A stretch of DNA of 64,000 bases from contig NZ_KB894403.1 of NCBI RefSeq assembly GCF_000374445.1, forward strand, positions 396,435 through 460,434, given 5' to 3'. Below the pieces are notes generated by a model. The model saw nothing but the letters and a program-made list of their open reading frames with translations, was not told the DNA's origin and made no database searches. The position numbers and the translations under genes are program-made. The stretch is from Actinokineospora enzanensis DSM 44649 (GTDB lineage Bacteria > Actinomycetota > Actinomycetes > Mycobacteriales > Pseudonocardiaceae). Below are positions 24,734 through 33,172 of the stretch, piece by piece (positions within the stretch are counted from its first letter, which is position 1; the number at the start of each line of letters is the position of its first letter).

Positions 24734-25300
24734 ATGAGCCCAACGGACGCGGAGATCATCCGACGGTCGTGGCGCGAGCCCGAGTCGTTCGCGGAGATCT
24801 TCGACCGGCACGCCCCGCACATCCTGCGGTACCTGGTCCGACGGCTGGGCCGGGAGTCGGCCGAGGACGTGGTCGGCGAGACGTTCCTGGCCGCGTTCGA
24901 CAAACGCCTGCGCTACGACGTCCGGCGCGCGGACGCCCGGCCCTGGCTCTACGGGATCGCGACCAACCTGGTCGGACGACACCGGCGGCGGGAGGTGCTG
25001 CGGCTGCGGGAGCGGGTCGACACCGTCCAGGTGCACGACCACGCGGACCGGGTCGCGGCGGACGTCACCGCCCGCAGCGTCCGACCGGTGCTGGTCGGCG
25101 CGCTCGCCGGGCTGTCCGCCGGGGACCGGGACGTGCTGCTGCTGATCGCCTGGGAACAGCTCGGTTACGAGGAGGTCTCGGCCGCGCTGGGGATCCCCGT
25201 GGGAACCGTCCGGTCCCGGCTGCACCGTGCGCGCCGCCAGGTCCGACAGGCGCTCGGTGCCACCACCGACACGATCGAGGAGCTGCTCAACCATGGATGA
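24734..25300 (+). CDS. ECF-type RNA polymerase sigma factor
   Basis: The protein has 188 residues. Region 2 covers about 10-80 (SFAEIFDRHAPHILRYLVRRLG, ARPWLYGIATNLVGRHRR). Region 4 covers about 115-175 (LSAGDRDVLLLIAWEQLGYEEV and GIPVGTVRSRLHRARRQVRQ). There is no extra C-terminal domain. The ATG follows GAGGAAGAC. The next gene overlaps by 8 bp and encodes a single-helix membrane-anchored CU044_5270 protein, a common partner of this sigma subgroup, possibly acting as its regulator. The position head-to-head with the CIS operon raises the possibility that it drives CIS expression. Confidence 0.92.
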   Translation: MSPTDAEIIRRSWREPESFAEIFDRHAPHILRYLVRRLGRESAEDVVGETFLAAFDKRLRYDVRRADARPWLYGIATNLVGRHRRREVLRLRERVDTVQVHDHADRVAADVTARSVRPVLVGALAGLSAGDRDVLLLIAWEQLGYEEVSAALGIPVGTVRSRLHRARRQVRQALGATTDTIEELLNHG

Positions 25301-26135
25301 CCTGACACTGGTCCGGGAACTGGCCGACGACACCCCACCCCCCGACCTTGGCCCCGCCCGCGCCCGCCTGATGGCCAGGATCGCCACCCAGCGGCCACGA
25401 CGGCGGTTCGGCCCGGTGATCGCCGCCGTCGCCACGGGCACGGCCGCCGCCGCGGCGGTCGTCGTCGTGTCGACCTCGGGCGGCCCGGCGGCCCCCGCGC
25501 CCGACGCGACGGCCACCGACCCGGTTCGTCTACTGGCGGCGGCGGCCGACGCGGCGCGGGCGCAGCCGTGGGTCGCGCCCCGACCCGACCAGTTCGTCTA
25601 CACGCGGACCGGCAGCCGGGAGTTCTGGCGGTCGGTCGACGGCACGCATGACGGTCTGCTGATCGACGGGCCCCGGCACACCCCCATGCCCGGCTGCCGC
25701 AACGGGCGGACGGTGGTCGTGCAGGGGGACGAGATCATCGCCGGTCGGACCGACGCGTGCGAGGTGTCCCCGGGATACCGGGCGGATCTGCCCACGACGG
25801 AGGACGGCATGGTCGCCTACCTCCAGCGGGTCGCGGACAACCCGAACTCGCGGGGCAAGGAGGTGCTCGGCCTGATCGAGGAGTCGGTGCTGGCCCCCGC
25901 CACCCGCGCCGCCCTGTACCAGGCGGCCGCCCGCACCCCGGGCCTCACCGCCGTCCCGAACGTCACGAACGGCTCCGGCACCCCCGGCGTCGGCGTGACC
26001 TGGCCGCCCCCCGGCGGCGACCCGACCACGGCGGTCACCCTGGTGTTCGACCCCGACACCCACGAATACCTCGGCACCACCGACTCCACCGCGGGCCATC
26101 CGTCCATTGTGGACACGGTGGGCGCGCGGCCGTAA
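25293..26135 (+). CDS. CU044_5270 family membrane-anchored protein
   Basis: The protein has 280 residues. A cytoplasmic N-terminal 45 residues (LVRELADDTPPPDLGPARAR, basic RRRFG) lead into one membrane helix (about 42-62, IAAVATGTAAAAAVVVVS). An extracytoplasmic domain follows, with YTRTGSREFWRSVDGTHDG, a PGCRNG loop and the C-terminal AVTLVFDPDTHEYLGT. This matches CU044_5270 proteins that accompany ECF41-like and related sigma genes. The short N-terminus resembles an anti-sigma arrangement, but no zinc HxxxCxxC motif is present, so direct sigma binding is only a hypothesis. Its start overlaps the sigma gene by 8 bp. Confidence 0.85.
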   Translation: MDDLTLVRELADDTPPPDLGPARARLMARIATQRPRRRFGPVIAAVATGTAAAAAVVVVSTSGGPAAPAPDATATDPVRLLAAAADAARAQPWVAPRPDQFVYTRTGSREFWRSVDGTHDGLLIDGPRHTPMPGCRNGRTVVVQGDEIIAGRTDACEVSPGYRADLPTTEDGMVAYLQRVADNPNSRGKEVLGLIEESVLAPATRAALYQAAARTPGLTAVPNVTNGSGTPGVGVTWPPPGGDPTTAVTLVFDPDTHEYLGTTDSTAGHPSIVDTVGARP

Positions 26136-26141
26136 GGGGGA

Positions 26142-26175
26142 CAGGAGGGCCCGCGTCGTCGCGCGGGTCCTCCTG
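26142..26175 (+). terminator. 14-bp stem terminator after the sigma/CU044_5270 pair
   Basis: CAGGAGGGCCCGCG (26142-26155) pairs with CGCGGGTCCTCCTG (26162-26175) across a 6-nt TCGTCG loop, with one G-U pair. It starts 7 bp after the stop codon. There is no U-tract. Confidence 0.75.
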
Positions 26176-26228
26176 CCGGGTCGGCCCCGACGTGTCACGC
26201 TTGGTGGACGGCGAGCGGAGGAGGCGAC

Positions 26229-26702
26229 ATGGCGGCGGTGGTCCAGCACGGTCGACGGTGGTGGGTGTTGGCCGGGTTCGCGCTGGCGGTGGTCGTGGTC
26301 GCCGGGGTGGGAGCGTTGGGGGTGCGCGGGGCCTCCGGCGAGTACGGCGGGCTGGCGCGGCCGTCGTGGGCGCCGCCCGCGTGGGTGTTCGGACCGGTGT
26401 GGACGGTCCTGTACGCGATGATCGCGGTGAGTGGCTGGATCGCTTGGCAGCGCGCGGGTTTCAGTTGGGTGTTCGCGGTCCAGCTGGTGTTGAACGCGGT
26501 GTGGACGCCGTTGTTCTTCGGGGCGGGGCTGTATGGGTTGGCGTTCGTGGACATCGCGGTGTTGTGGGTGATGATCGGGGTGAACGTCGTGGTGTTCCGG
26601 CGGGTGTCGCGGGTCTCGGCGGGGTTGCTACTCCCCTATTGGCTGTGGGTCACGTTCGCGGCCGTGTTGAACCTGTCGATCTGGCGGTTGAACGCAGGCT
26701 GA
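26229..26702 (+). CDS. tspO: TspO/MBR family membrane protein
   Basis: The protein has 157 residues and five predicted membrane helices. The family signatures are PSWAPPAWVFGPVWTVLYAM in loop 1/helix 2, FAVQLVLNAVWTPLFFG and the C-terminal PYWLWVTFAAVLNLSIWRLN. TspO proteins bind porphyrins and other tetrapyrroles and are linked to oxidative-stress control. The ATG lies behind GGAGGAGGC. Its 3' end overlaps the convergent ABC transporter ATPase gene by 75 bp, and it stands alone on the plus strand. Confidence 0.93.
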   Translation: MAAVVQHGRRWWVLAGFALAVVVVAGVGALGVRGASGEYGGLARPSWAPPAWVFGPVWTVLYAMIAVSGWIAWQRAGFSWVFAVQLVLNAVWTPLFFGAGLYGLAFVDIAVLWVMIGVNVVVFRRVSRVSAGLLLPYWLWVTFAAVLNLSIWRLNAG

Positions 26703-27353
26703 GGTGAGTCGACCGTCGTGCACCTCCACGATCTGGTCGGCGTGCGCCAGGTGGGTGTGGTCGTGGGTGACGAGGACCGTGGCTGTGCCGCGCTCGTGCG
26801 TGAGGCGGGTGAGCAGGTCGAGTATCGCGGTGCCGCGCGCGTGGTCCAGGGCGCTGGTGGGTTCGTCGACGAGAAGCACGGTCGGGGCGTTCACCAGGGC
26901 CCGAGCGATCGCGACGCGCTGACGTTGACCGCCGGAGAGTTGGTGGGGGCGGCGGTGGGCGTGATCGGCCAGGTCGACGGCGGCCAGCAGCTCACGTGCG
27001 TCGGTCCTCGGGCGGCCGGTGATGTGCGACATGACCTGGAGCTGTTCTGCGGCGGTGAGCGAGGGCAGCAGGTTGGGCTGTTGGAAGACGATCCCGATCC
27101 GACGGCGGCGTAACTCGGCGAGTTCGGCCCGACCCAGACCGGCCGTGGCGGTGCCGTCGATGGTGACCGTGCCGCTGTCCGGGGTGATGAGCGTGGCGGC
27201 GACGGCGAGCAGGCTGGACTTGCCGGAACCGGACGGGCCGACCACGGCGGTCAGGCTGCCCTTCGGCACTGTGACTGTGACGTTGTCCAGGGCGGTCAGT
27301 CGGGTGTCGCCGTCGGGGTAGGTGAGGGTGACGTCGGTCAGTTCGAGGGTCAT
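26628..27353 (-). CDS. ABC transporter ATP-binding protein (MacB/LolD type)
   Basis: The protein has 241 residues. Walker A is GPSGSGKSS (about 39-47), the Q-loop lies in FQQPNLLPSLT, the signature LSGGQRQR and Walker B VLLVDEPTSALD follow, and the H-loop is in VLVTHD. The three-residue spacing and the FtsX-like permease partner place it in the MacB/LolD/YknY exporter group. It overlaps the permease stop by 4 bp (ATGA). The C-terminal 25 residues run into the TspO gene on the other strand and may be poorly conserved. Confidence 0.92.
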   Translation of the reverse strand: MTLELTDVTLTYPDGDTRLTALDNVTVTVPKGSLTAVVGPSGSGKSSLLAVAATLITPDSGTVTIDGTATAGLGRAELAELRRRRIGIVFQQPNLLPSLTAAEQLQVMSHITGRPRTDARELLAAVDLADHAHRRPHQLSGGQRQRVAIARALVNAPTVLLVDEPTSALDHARGTAILDLLTRLTHERGTATVLVTHDHTHLAHADQIVEVHDGRLTSACVQPPDRQVQHGRERDPQPIGE

Positions 27354-28384
27354 CGGGCACTCCCCAGCGCGGTCAACGGATCGACGGCGGCGATGCGGCG
27401 GATGGACAGGGCGGCCCCGAGCGCACCCAGCAGGACCATGACGGCGGCGGGGGTGAGCACTGTGGCGGGGGTGAGCAGGAACGGGACGCTGCCGCCCACC
27501 AGGGTCCCGAGCCCGACGGCGGCTGCGGTGCCGATGGCGGTGCCACCGATCAGCAGGACGAGGGCTTGGCCGAGGGCGTCGCGGAGTAGATAGGCAGTGG
27601 CGGCGCCGAGGGCTTTGAGCACGGCGATGTCGCCGCTGCGCTGGATTGTCCAGACCGTGAAGAAGGCGCCGATGACCAGTGCGGAGATGGCGAACAGGAA
27701 GCCGCGCATCAGCTGGAGGGAGCCGTTCTCCGACCGGTAGGACCCGATCGCGTCGAGCGATTCGTCCTTGCTGACGGTGGTGGTCCCCGCTGCCGCGTCG
27801 ACTGCTGCGACATCCACGCCGTTGCCGCTGACGGCGATCACCGTCGCCGCCGCACCGGGCGAGAGCTTCTGCCAGGTCTGCAGGCTGGTCCAGACGACTG
27901 GTGTATGACTGAAGTAGTCGTCTCCGGCCACTTCCGCGACGGTCAGCGACTGCCCGGCCAAGCGGATGGTGTCTCCTGGCCACACGTCCAAGTCGGTGGC
28001 CGCTTTGGTGGACAACACCACCGATCTGTCGTCCACGTGGGCGAACCCGGGCCGCACACCGAAGATGGCGACGGCGGCGTTGGTATCACCGGCGGTGGCC
28101 TTGGTCATGGCGATCCCGAGCGGCTCGGCCCGGGTCACCCCGGGTGCGGCCGCCCATTGCCGGAGTTGATCATCGGTCACGGTCGAGTCGGCGTAGGACG
28201 GTTCGGCGCCGCCGAACACGATCAGGTCGGCGGCCAGCCCGGTGATGCCGGAGACGTTCTGCCTGCCGAGCCCGGCCGTGAGCCCCGACAGCAACCCGAC
28301 CAGCAATGTGATCAACACGATGACCGCGCCCATCAGGGCGAACCGGCCCTTGGCGAACCTCAGATCTCTCCAGGCGACGAACAC
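27350..28384 (-). CDS. FtsX-like ABC transporter permease
   Basis: The protein has 344 residues with four membrane helices: one at 15-40 (ALMGAVIVLITLLVGLLSGL), then a large extracytoplasmic MacB-type domain (about 45-225), then three C-terminal helices (LFAISALVIGAFFTVW; ALGQALVLLIGGTAIGTAAAVG; TPAAVMVLLGALGAALS). This is the DevC/FtsX organisation used in export of lipids, peptides or antibiotics. The GTG at 28384 was chosen for the AAAGG ribosome site and the conserved WRDLRFAKGRF start; the frame continues upstream but looks non-coding. The divergent kinase/regulator pair may control the exporter. Confidence 0.88.
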   Translation of the reverse strand: MFVAWRDLRFAKGRFALMGAVIVLITLLVGLLSGLTAGLGRQNVSGITGLAADLIVFGGAEPSYADSTVTDDQLRQWAAAPGVTRAEPLGIAMTKATAGDTNAAVAIFGVRPGFAHVDDRSVVLSTKAATDLDVWPGDTIRLAGQSLTVAEVAGDDYFSHTPVVWTSLQTWQKLSPGAAATVIAVSGNGVDVAAVDAAAGTTTVSKDESLDAIGSYRSENGSLQLMRGFLFAISALVIGAFFTVWTIQRSGDIAVLKALGAATAYLLRDALGQALVLLIGGTAIGTAAAVGLGTLVGGSVPFLLTPATVLTPAAVMVLLGALGAALSIRRIAAVDPLTALGSAR

Positions 28385-28531
28385 GACCGACCTTTCACAG
28401 CGGGAAACCAGCACCGCCCACTGTCCAGGCCGAGCACCCCGGGGACATCCCGCCCAGGCCGCCACTCCCGGGGCCGAAAGCAGCCTGCCGCCCTACACCT
28501 TTCGACAGAGGCAGCCATCCCGCACCACCTC

Positions 28532-28549
28532 TAGACTGGGTGCACTGTG
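28532..28549 (+). promoter_or_regulatory. Putative -10 element for a leaderless histidine-kinase mRNA
   Basis: TAGACT (28532-28537) lies 9 nt before the GTG start codon at 28547, and no ribosome site is present in the interval. That spacing fits transcription beginning at or next to the start codon, as in leaderless actinobacterial genes. No good -35 hexamer is placed at 16-18 bp. Confidence 0.4.
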
Positions 28550-29680
28550 GACACGATCACCCCGACCAGCCGAGCCCTGACCTGGTCCCTGCACCTCCTG
28601 GTGGCGGGCCTACTGGCCCTGGCGGCCATCCGAGGGCTGATCGACCACACCCCGGCCACGATCGCCGCGGCAGCCCTGATGGCAGGCACCTACGCCATCG
28701 GCCCGGCCACCCCACGCATCCGGTCGAACAGGCGAGCAGCCGCCACCTGGCTCACAGCTCTCAGCGCGACCTGGTTGATCCTCCTGGCCCTCACCCAGGA
28801 CGGCGCCTGGCTGGCCTTCCCCCTCTACTTCCTCCAGCTGCACCTCCTACACCGAGCAGCCCTACCAGCGGTAGCAGCGACCGCCACAGCAGCCGTCATC
28901 GGATTCTCCGCCCACGCCCACTCATTCACGCCTGCCACAGCCATCGGCCCATTCCTGGGCGCGGCGGTGGCCACGGCAGTAGTGCGCGGCTACCAGGCCC
29001 TCTACCGCGAAAGCGACCGCCGCCAACAACTCATCCACGATCTCACCACCACCAGGGCCGACCTCGCCCAGGCCCAACACACGGCAGGCGTCCTGGCCGA
29101 ACGGGAACGCCTGGCCCGCGAGATCCACGACACCCTGGCCCAGGGCCTGTCCAGCATCCAGCTCCTCCTGCACGCCGCCGAACGCGCCCCCACCCCCGAA
29201 ACCACCCTCCGCCACGTCGAACAGGCCCGACAGGCCGCCGCCGACAACCTCACCGAGGCCCGCCGCTTCGTCGCCGCCCTCTCCCCGCCCGGCCTGGAAG
29301 GCAGCACCCTCGCCGACGCCCTGCACCGCCTGTGCGCGACAACCTCGTCGCGGCATCCCCTCAAGGCCCGCTTCCAGGAGACCGGTATCCCCGGCCCCTT
29401 GCCCACCGCCCACGAGGTCGCCCTTCTGCGGGTAGCCCAGTCGGCCCTGGCCAACACCGTCCAGCACGCCCGCGCCACCACCGCCGAGCTCACCCTCACC
29501 CACGCGTCCGACCACGTCACCCTCACCATCACCGACGACGGCACCGGCTGCACCGCCCCCGAGGGCTTCGGCCTGGCGGGCATGCGGGCCCGCGCCCGGG
29601 ACCTGAACGGCACCTTCGAGGTCCGGTCGGCGAACGGCACCGCCGTGACCATCCGGCTCCCCCGGGGAGCGGGCTCGTGA
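28547..29680 (+). CDS. NarL-type sensor histidine kinase with membrane sensor
   Basis: The protein has 377 residues with a GTG start. Residues 10-145 hold about five membrane helices. A HisKA_3 domain follows, with the phospho-accepting His at 194 in REIHDTLAQGLSSIQ, then a HATPase domain (SALANTVQHARA, ITDDGTGC and GFGLAGMRARARDL). This is the DesK/LiaS-like group that senses membrane or envelope states. Its stop overlaps the response-regulator start (GTGA). It diverges from the ABC exporter pair with 162 bp between, an arrangement typical of sensor-exporter detoxification modules. Confidence 0.92.
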   Translation: MDTITPTSRALTWSLHLLVAGLLALAAIRGLIDHTPATIAAAALMAGTYAIGPATPRIRSNRRAAATWLTALSATWLILLALTQDGAWLAFPLYFLQLHLLHRAALPAVAATATAAVIGFSAHAHSFTPATAIGPFLGAAVATAVVRGYQALYRESDRRQQLIHDLTTTRADLAQAQHTAGVLAERERLAREIHDTLAQGLSSIQLLLHAAERAPTPETTLRHVEQARQAAADNLTEARRFVAALSPPGLEGSTLADALHRLCATTSSRHPLKARFQETGIPGPLPTAHEVALLRVAQSALANTVQHARATTAELTLTHASDHVTLTITDDGTGCTAPEGFGLAGMRARARDLNGTFEVRSANGTAVTIRLPRGAGS

Positions 29681-30300
29681 TCCGCCTCCTGATCGCCGAC
29701 GATCACCCCATCGTGCGGGCGGGACTGCGGGCCGTGCTGGAGACCGAGCCGGACCTGCTCGTCGTCGACGAGGTGGCCACCGCAGAGGACGCCGTGACCC
29801 GGGCCGCGCGGGACGACGTCGACGTGGTCCTGATGGACCTGCGCTTCCCCGGCGCCATGAACGGCGCCCAGGCCACCGCCGCCATCACGGCCCGGCCCGG
29901 CGGGCCGCGCGTCCTGGTCGTCACCACCTACGACACCGACGCCGACGTGCTCCCGGCGATCGAGGCGGGCGCCACCGGCTACCTGCTCAAGGACGCCCCG
30001 CCGGAGGAGCTGGCCGCCGCCGTGCGCACCGCGGCCGCGGGCCGGACCGCGCTCGCGCCCACCGTCGCCGACCGGCTCATGCGGCGGCTGCGCACCCCGG
30101 GCGCGAGCCTCACGCGCCGGGAGGTGGAGGTGCTCGCGTTGGTCGCGGAAGGACTGTCCAACCTGGCCATCGGTGGCCGCCTGCACCTGACCGAGGGCAC
30201 GGTGAAGTCCCATCTCGCCCGCGTCTACGCGAAGCTCGGCGTCGACTCCCGCACGGCCGCGGTGGCCGCCGCCACCGATCTCGGGTTGATCCGCCGCTGA
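29677..30300 (+). CDS. NarL/LuxR-type response regulator
   Basis: The protein has 207 residues with a GTG start overlapping the kinase stop by 4 bp. The receiver has DD at 8-9, the phospho-acceptor Asp at 54 (DVVLMDLRFPGAMNG) and Lys in TGYLLKDAPPEE. The LuxR helix-turn-helix has LTRREVEVLALVAEGLSN and LTEGTVKSHLARVYAKLGV. It pairs with the upstream membrane kinase and probably regulates the divergent ABC exporter; this is inferred from layout. Confidence 0.93.
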   Translation: MIRLLIADDHPIVRAGLRAVLETEPDLLVVDEVATAEDAVTRAARDDVDVVLMDLRFPGAMNGAQATAAITARPGGPRVLVVTTYDTDADVLPAIEAGATGYLLKDAPPEELAAAVRTAAAGRTALAPTVADRLMRRLRTPGASLTRREVEVLALVAEGLSNLAIGGRLHLTEGTVKSHLARVYAKLGVDSRTAAVAAATDLGLIRR

Positions 30301-30447
30301 CCCGACAAGGGCCATTCGGGCAACCGCGCGGGCGGAACATCCGGTCCGAAATCGACGGCAAGACCTCTGGTGGGCGAATCCTCTACACATCCGGGTAATG
30401 GCAATGGGATCGCGCCGATTGTTAGCGTTCGAACGTTGGCAACCACC

Positions 30448-31203
30448 ATGGAACTCACGATTGCGAGTAGGGCCTTGAGAACCGTGACGCGCATTTCACT
30501 CGCGTTCTGCACCGCATTGGCCGCCACCACCGCGACCACCACCGCGAATGCCGCACCCGCGGCGACGACCGGCCTGCTGGACAGCTGCGCCGCCGTGCAC
30601 GCACTGCTACCCGGCGCGCCCGACGGGAACTATTTCCTCGCCACCAACCGGTATCTGCTCGGCGTGTACTGCCACGACATGTTCGGCACCCCGCGCGAAT
30701 ACCTGAACCTCGCCGCCTCCGGCCCCACGGCGAACTTCTCGCAGTACACCGCGGGTGGCGCCGCGCCCGGTTCGAACACCCGGACCACGTTCAGCAAGCT
30801 GCGCCTGAACCCGCAGAACCTCACCATCGACGTGAACGACCTGACCTTCGCCACGTCCACCGGCCAACTCACCCACGGCAACCAGACCGTCACCTCGATC
30901 CCCTACGGCACCGCGGTGGGCTGCAACTCCTCCGCCAACGGCGTGGCCAACGTCGACCTGCGCGGCACCGCCTTCGCCGTCAGCAGCACGTTCCACCTCG
31001 GCGGCTTCATGCCCGCGGGCACGTCGACGGCGAGCGCCGCCAACCAGCTCTTCAACCTGACCGGCGGCGGCTACTGCGGCTGGAACGCCCCGTCGGCGAC
31101 CGCGTACAACCCGTTCAACCCCACGGGTTCCGACTACTCGCTCACCCTTTCCTGCACGCCGGACGGCCTGCTCCGACCGCAGCCCTGTCTCGACCTCGGC
31201 TGA
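30448..31203 (+). CDS. Secreted GON-domain protein
   Basis: The protein has 251 residues. The start at 30448 gives a signal peptide with Arg before a hydrophobic core (ISLAFCTALAATTA) and cleavage near ANA; a GTG 36 bp downstream is an alternative. The mature protein is almost wholly a GON domain: DGNYFLATNRYLLGVYCHDM, TPREYLNLA, NFSQYTAGG, TTFSKLRLNPQNLTIDVNDL, FATSTGQL and VDLRGTAFAV. GON domains were described at the C-terminus of ADAMTS proteases and also occur in actinobacterial secreted proteins; the function here is unknown. Six cysteines could form disulfides. It is monocistronic, ending at a strong hairpin. Confidence 0.85.
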   Translation: MELTIASRALRTVTRISLAFCTALAATTATTTANAAPAATTGLLDSCAAVHALLPGAPDGNYFLATNRYLLGVYCHDMFGTPREYLNLAASGPTANFSQYTAGGAAPGSNTRTTFSKLRLNPQNLTIDVNDLTFATSTGQLTHGNQTVTSIPYGTAVGCNSSANGVANVDLRGTAFAVSSTFHLGGFMPAGTSTASAANQLFNLTGGGYCGWNAPSATAYNPFNPTGSDYSLTLSCTPDGLLRPQPCLDLG

Positions 31204-31220
31204 GCCACGCGCGACCATTC

Positions 31221-31251
31221 GGTGCCGGATCGGTCCATTCGATCCGGCACC
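31221..31251. terminator. Bidirectional 12-bp stem terminator
   Basis: GGTGCCGGATCG (31221-31232) pairs perfectly with CGATCCGGCACC (31240-31251) across a 7-nt loop. It sits between the convergent GON-domain and zinc-ribbon genes and can serve both. Confidence 0.8.
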
Positions 31252-31257
31252 CGCGTG

Positions 31258-32040
31258 TCACCGGTGTTTCACATTCCCGGCCGGGCCGCCGGTGTGGCTG
31301 AGGCGGCTGGCGAAACAGTCCACCGGGGCGAATCCCTGACGGTCGCACCACGCGTTCGCGTCATCGGGACTGCCATAGGGCGTGGACTCCAGCGCGACCC
31401 ACACGGATTTGCGGGTGAAGTTGGTGTAGTCGCTTGAGTTCACCAGGATCGCCCGCGGGTAGCGGCCGCGCAGGTTCCGAAAGTCGGTCATGATCGCCGC
31501 GTTGTCGTAGGTGACGCCGTTGACGACCAGGCCCTCGACCCGCGATGACAGCTGCGGGACCCACTGTCCGACCAGGCTGTCCGCAGTGGACCGGTCGGTC
31601 TCCATCTGGCGACGCAGGTCCACGTCGGAGGCAGTGGTCCGGCTCGGAGCGGTGGTCGACGCGGCGACCGCGCCGGTGGCGGTGACCGGCACGGTCGTCG
31701 GGCGGGTCGACGTGACCGTGCTCTCCGGTGTTGCGCTCTCCGGTGCCGCGCTGGTCGTGCGCGGACGCGTGATCGTCGTGGGTCGAGGTGTCTCCTGCGC
31801 GGAGTCCTGTTGCGTGAACACGATGACCCCGGCGGCCGCACCGACGATCGCCACCCCCGCCACGACCACGGACAGCACCGCCGTGCGCGCCGTGGATTGC
31901 CGTCGTACTGCGGAATCCGGCACGGGCGGTGGCGCCATGGGTCGGTGCGGAGATGGCGACTGGTCGACCGATGCCCCACAGCTCCCGCAAAGGCGCGCCT
32001 GGGGAGGGAGTTCCCGTCCGCACGCCGGACAGAAGTTCAT
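31258..32040 (-). CDS. Zinc-ribbon, single-helix membrane protein
   Basis: The protein has 260 residues. It starts with a zinc ribbon (C4, C7, C18, C21), then a Pro-rich stretch and one membrane helix (about 53-76, TAVLSVVVAGVAIVGAAAGVIVF). A Thr/Pro/Ser-rich external linker follows and then a C-terminal domain of about 120 residues with VNGVTYDNAAIMTDFRNLRGRYP, VWVALESTPYGSPDDANAWC and a CFASRLS ending. The C-terminal domain recalls SPOR-like or substrate-binding modules in actinobacterial zinc-ribbon proteins but is not assigned. It is monocistronic. Confidence 0.8.
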   Translation of the reverse strand: MNFCPACGRELPPQARLCGSCGASVDQSPSPHRPMAPPPVPDSAVRRQSTARTAVLSVVVAGVAIVGAAAGVIVFTQQDSAQETPRPTTITRPRTTSAAPESATPESTVTSTRPTTVPVTATGAVAASTTAPSRTTASDVDLRRQMETDRSTADSLVGQWVPQLSSRVEGLVVNGVTYDNAAIMTDFRNLRGRYPRAILVNSSDYTNFTRKSVWVALESTPYGSPDDANAWCDRQGFAPVDCFASRLSHTGGPAGNVKHR

Positions 32041-32092
32041 GTGGATATTGTCGCGGCACCACGGGTGCCGTTACCCGCGTGGCGGGGAAACG

Positions 32093-33172
32093 TCACCGAC
32101 CGTTCTTGAGGACGAGGTCCACCATTCGTTCCACCGGCAGGGCGGGCGAGCGGTGGCCGAGCCGTCCGGTCATGGAGGTGGCCGCGACCAACGCGTTCAG
32201 CACCGCTTCCTCGACCGCCTGCACGACGGCGGTGAAGAAGTCGTCCATACGGTTCCACGGAATGTGGCGGAGGTTGTCGTAGCCCGGTTCGCCCTGGGGG
32301 AATTCCGATGGGGTGAGCACATTCCCGGTGGAGAACGCCAGGAAGATGTCGCCGGAGAAGTGCGAGCCGGTGGTGCCGGTGCGGGCCAGGCCGAGCGGGA
32401 CGCGGCGGGCGAGCGCGGTGCACTGGCCGGGCAGCAACGGCGCGTCGGTGGCGATGACGGCGATGACCGAGCCAGCGCCGGGCGGGATCAGCCAGTCGTC
32501 GTCCTCCATCGGGTTGTCGTCGGCGAGCGCGGTGCCGAGTGGGACGCCGCAGACGGTGAGCTCGGCGCGGGAGCCGAAGTTCGCCTGTACGAACGCGCCG
32601 ACCGCGTACGAGTCGGTGCCGTAGTCGACGACGCGGGAGGAGGTGCCGCTGCCGCCCTTGAACGCGTAGCAGTTCATGCCGGTGCCGCCGCCGACCGAGC
32701 CCTCCGCGATCGGGCCGGACGCGGCCGCGTCGATCGCGGCGACGGCGTGGCTCGGCTGGATGTGCGGGCCGTTGATGTCGTTGAGGTAGCCGTCCCAGGT
32801 CTCGGCGACCACCGGGAGCAGCCACTGCTCGGCGACCGCGGGCTTCTCCCGGGCGGTCCAGTCGATCACGCCGCGGTGGCAGGGGCCGACCGCGTGTGTG
32901 TTGGTGATCAGGACCGGCAGGCGCAGCAGGCCGGTCTCGTCGAGGAAGGCACTGCCGGTCATTTCGCCGTTGCCGTTCAACGAGTAGCGACCGGCCGCGC
33001 ACGGCAGGTGCACGTCCGCGCGCGAGCGGGGAAGGATCGCGGTCACGCCGGTGCGGACGGACTCGCCCTCGACGAGCGTGGTGTAGCCGACCTCCACCCC
33101 GGGGACGTCGGTGATCGCGTTGTGCGGGCCGGTGTCTCCGGTCAGCGGCAGGCCGAGGTCACGGGCGCGCAT
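32093..33172 (-). CDS. P1 family (DmpA-like) beta-aminopeptidase
   Basis: The protein has 359 residues. It is an N-terminal nucleophile hydrolase of the DmpA/BapA family that self-cleaves into two chains. The cleavage site is G235|S236 in PPGAGSVIAVIATDAPL, which aligns with the nucleophile region of DmpA. Other marks are ITDVPGVEVGYTT, GVTAILPR, the GSVGGGTGMNCYAFKGG loop and LPGQCTALARRVPLGLARTG. Members release D-amino acids or beta-amino acids from peptides. The start shares one base with the TetR stop (TGATG), so the two form an operon, and the APC permease diverges from it. Confidence 0.93.
   Translation of the reverse strand: MRARDLGLPLTGDTGPHNAITDVPGVEVGYTTLVEGESVRTGVTAILPRSRADVHLPCAAGRYSLNGNGEMTGSAFLDETGLLRLPVLITNTHAVGPCHRGVIDWTAREKPAVAEQWLLPVVAETWDGYLNDINGPHIQPSHAVAAIDAAASGPIAEGSVGGGTGMNCYAFKGGSGTSSRVVDYGTDSYAVGAFVQANFGSRAELTVCGVPLGTALADDNPMEDDDWLIPPGAGSVIAVIATDAPLLPGQCTALARRVPLGLARTGTTGSHFSGDIFLAFSTGNVLTPSEFPQGEPGYDNLRHIPWNRMDDFFTAVVQAVEEAVLNALVAATSMTGRLGHRSPALPVERMVDLVLKNGR

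Noticed and set aside
21949-24903. 984-codon minus-strand frame covering sheath, tube and DUF6760
   Set aside because: Only the last 52 codons encode a real protein; the rest is out of frame with the sheath and tube genes.
30427-30436. Palindrome CGTTCGAACG upstream of the GON gene
   Set aside because: A 10-bp palindrome alone is too short in this composition to claim an operator.
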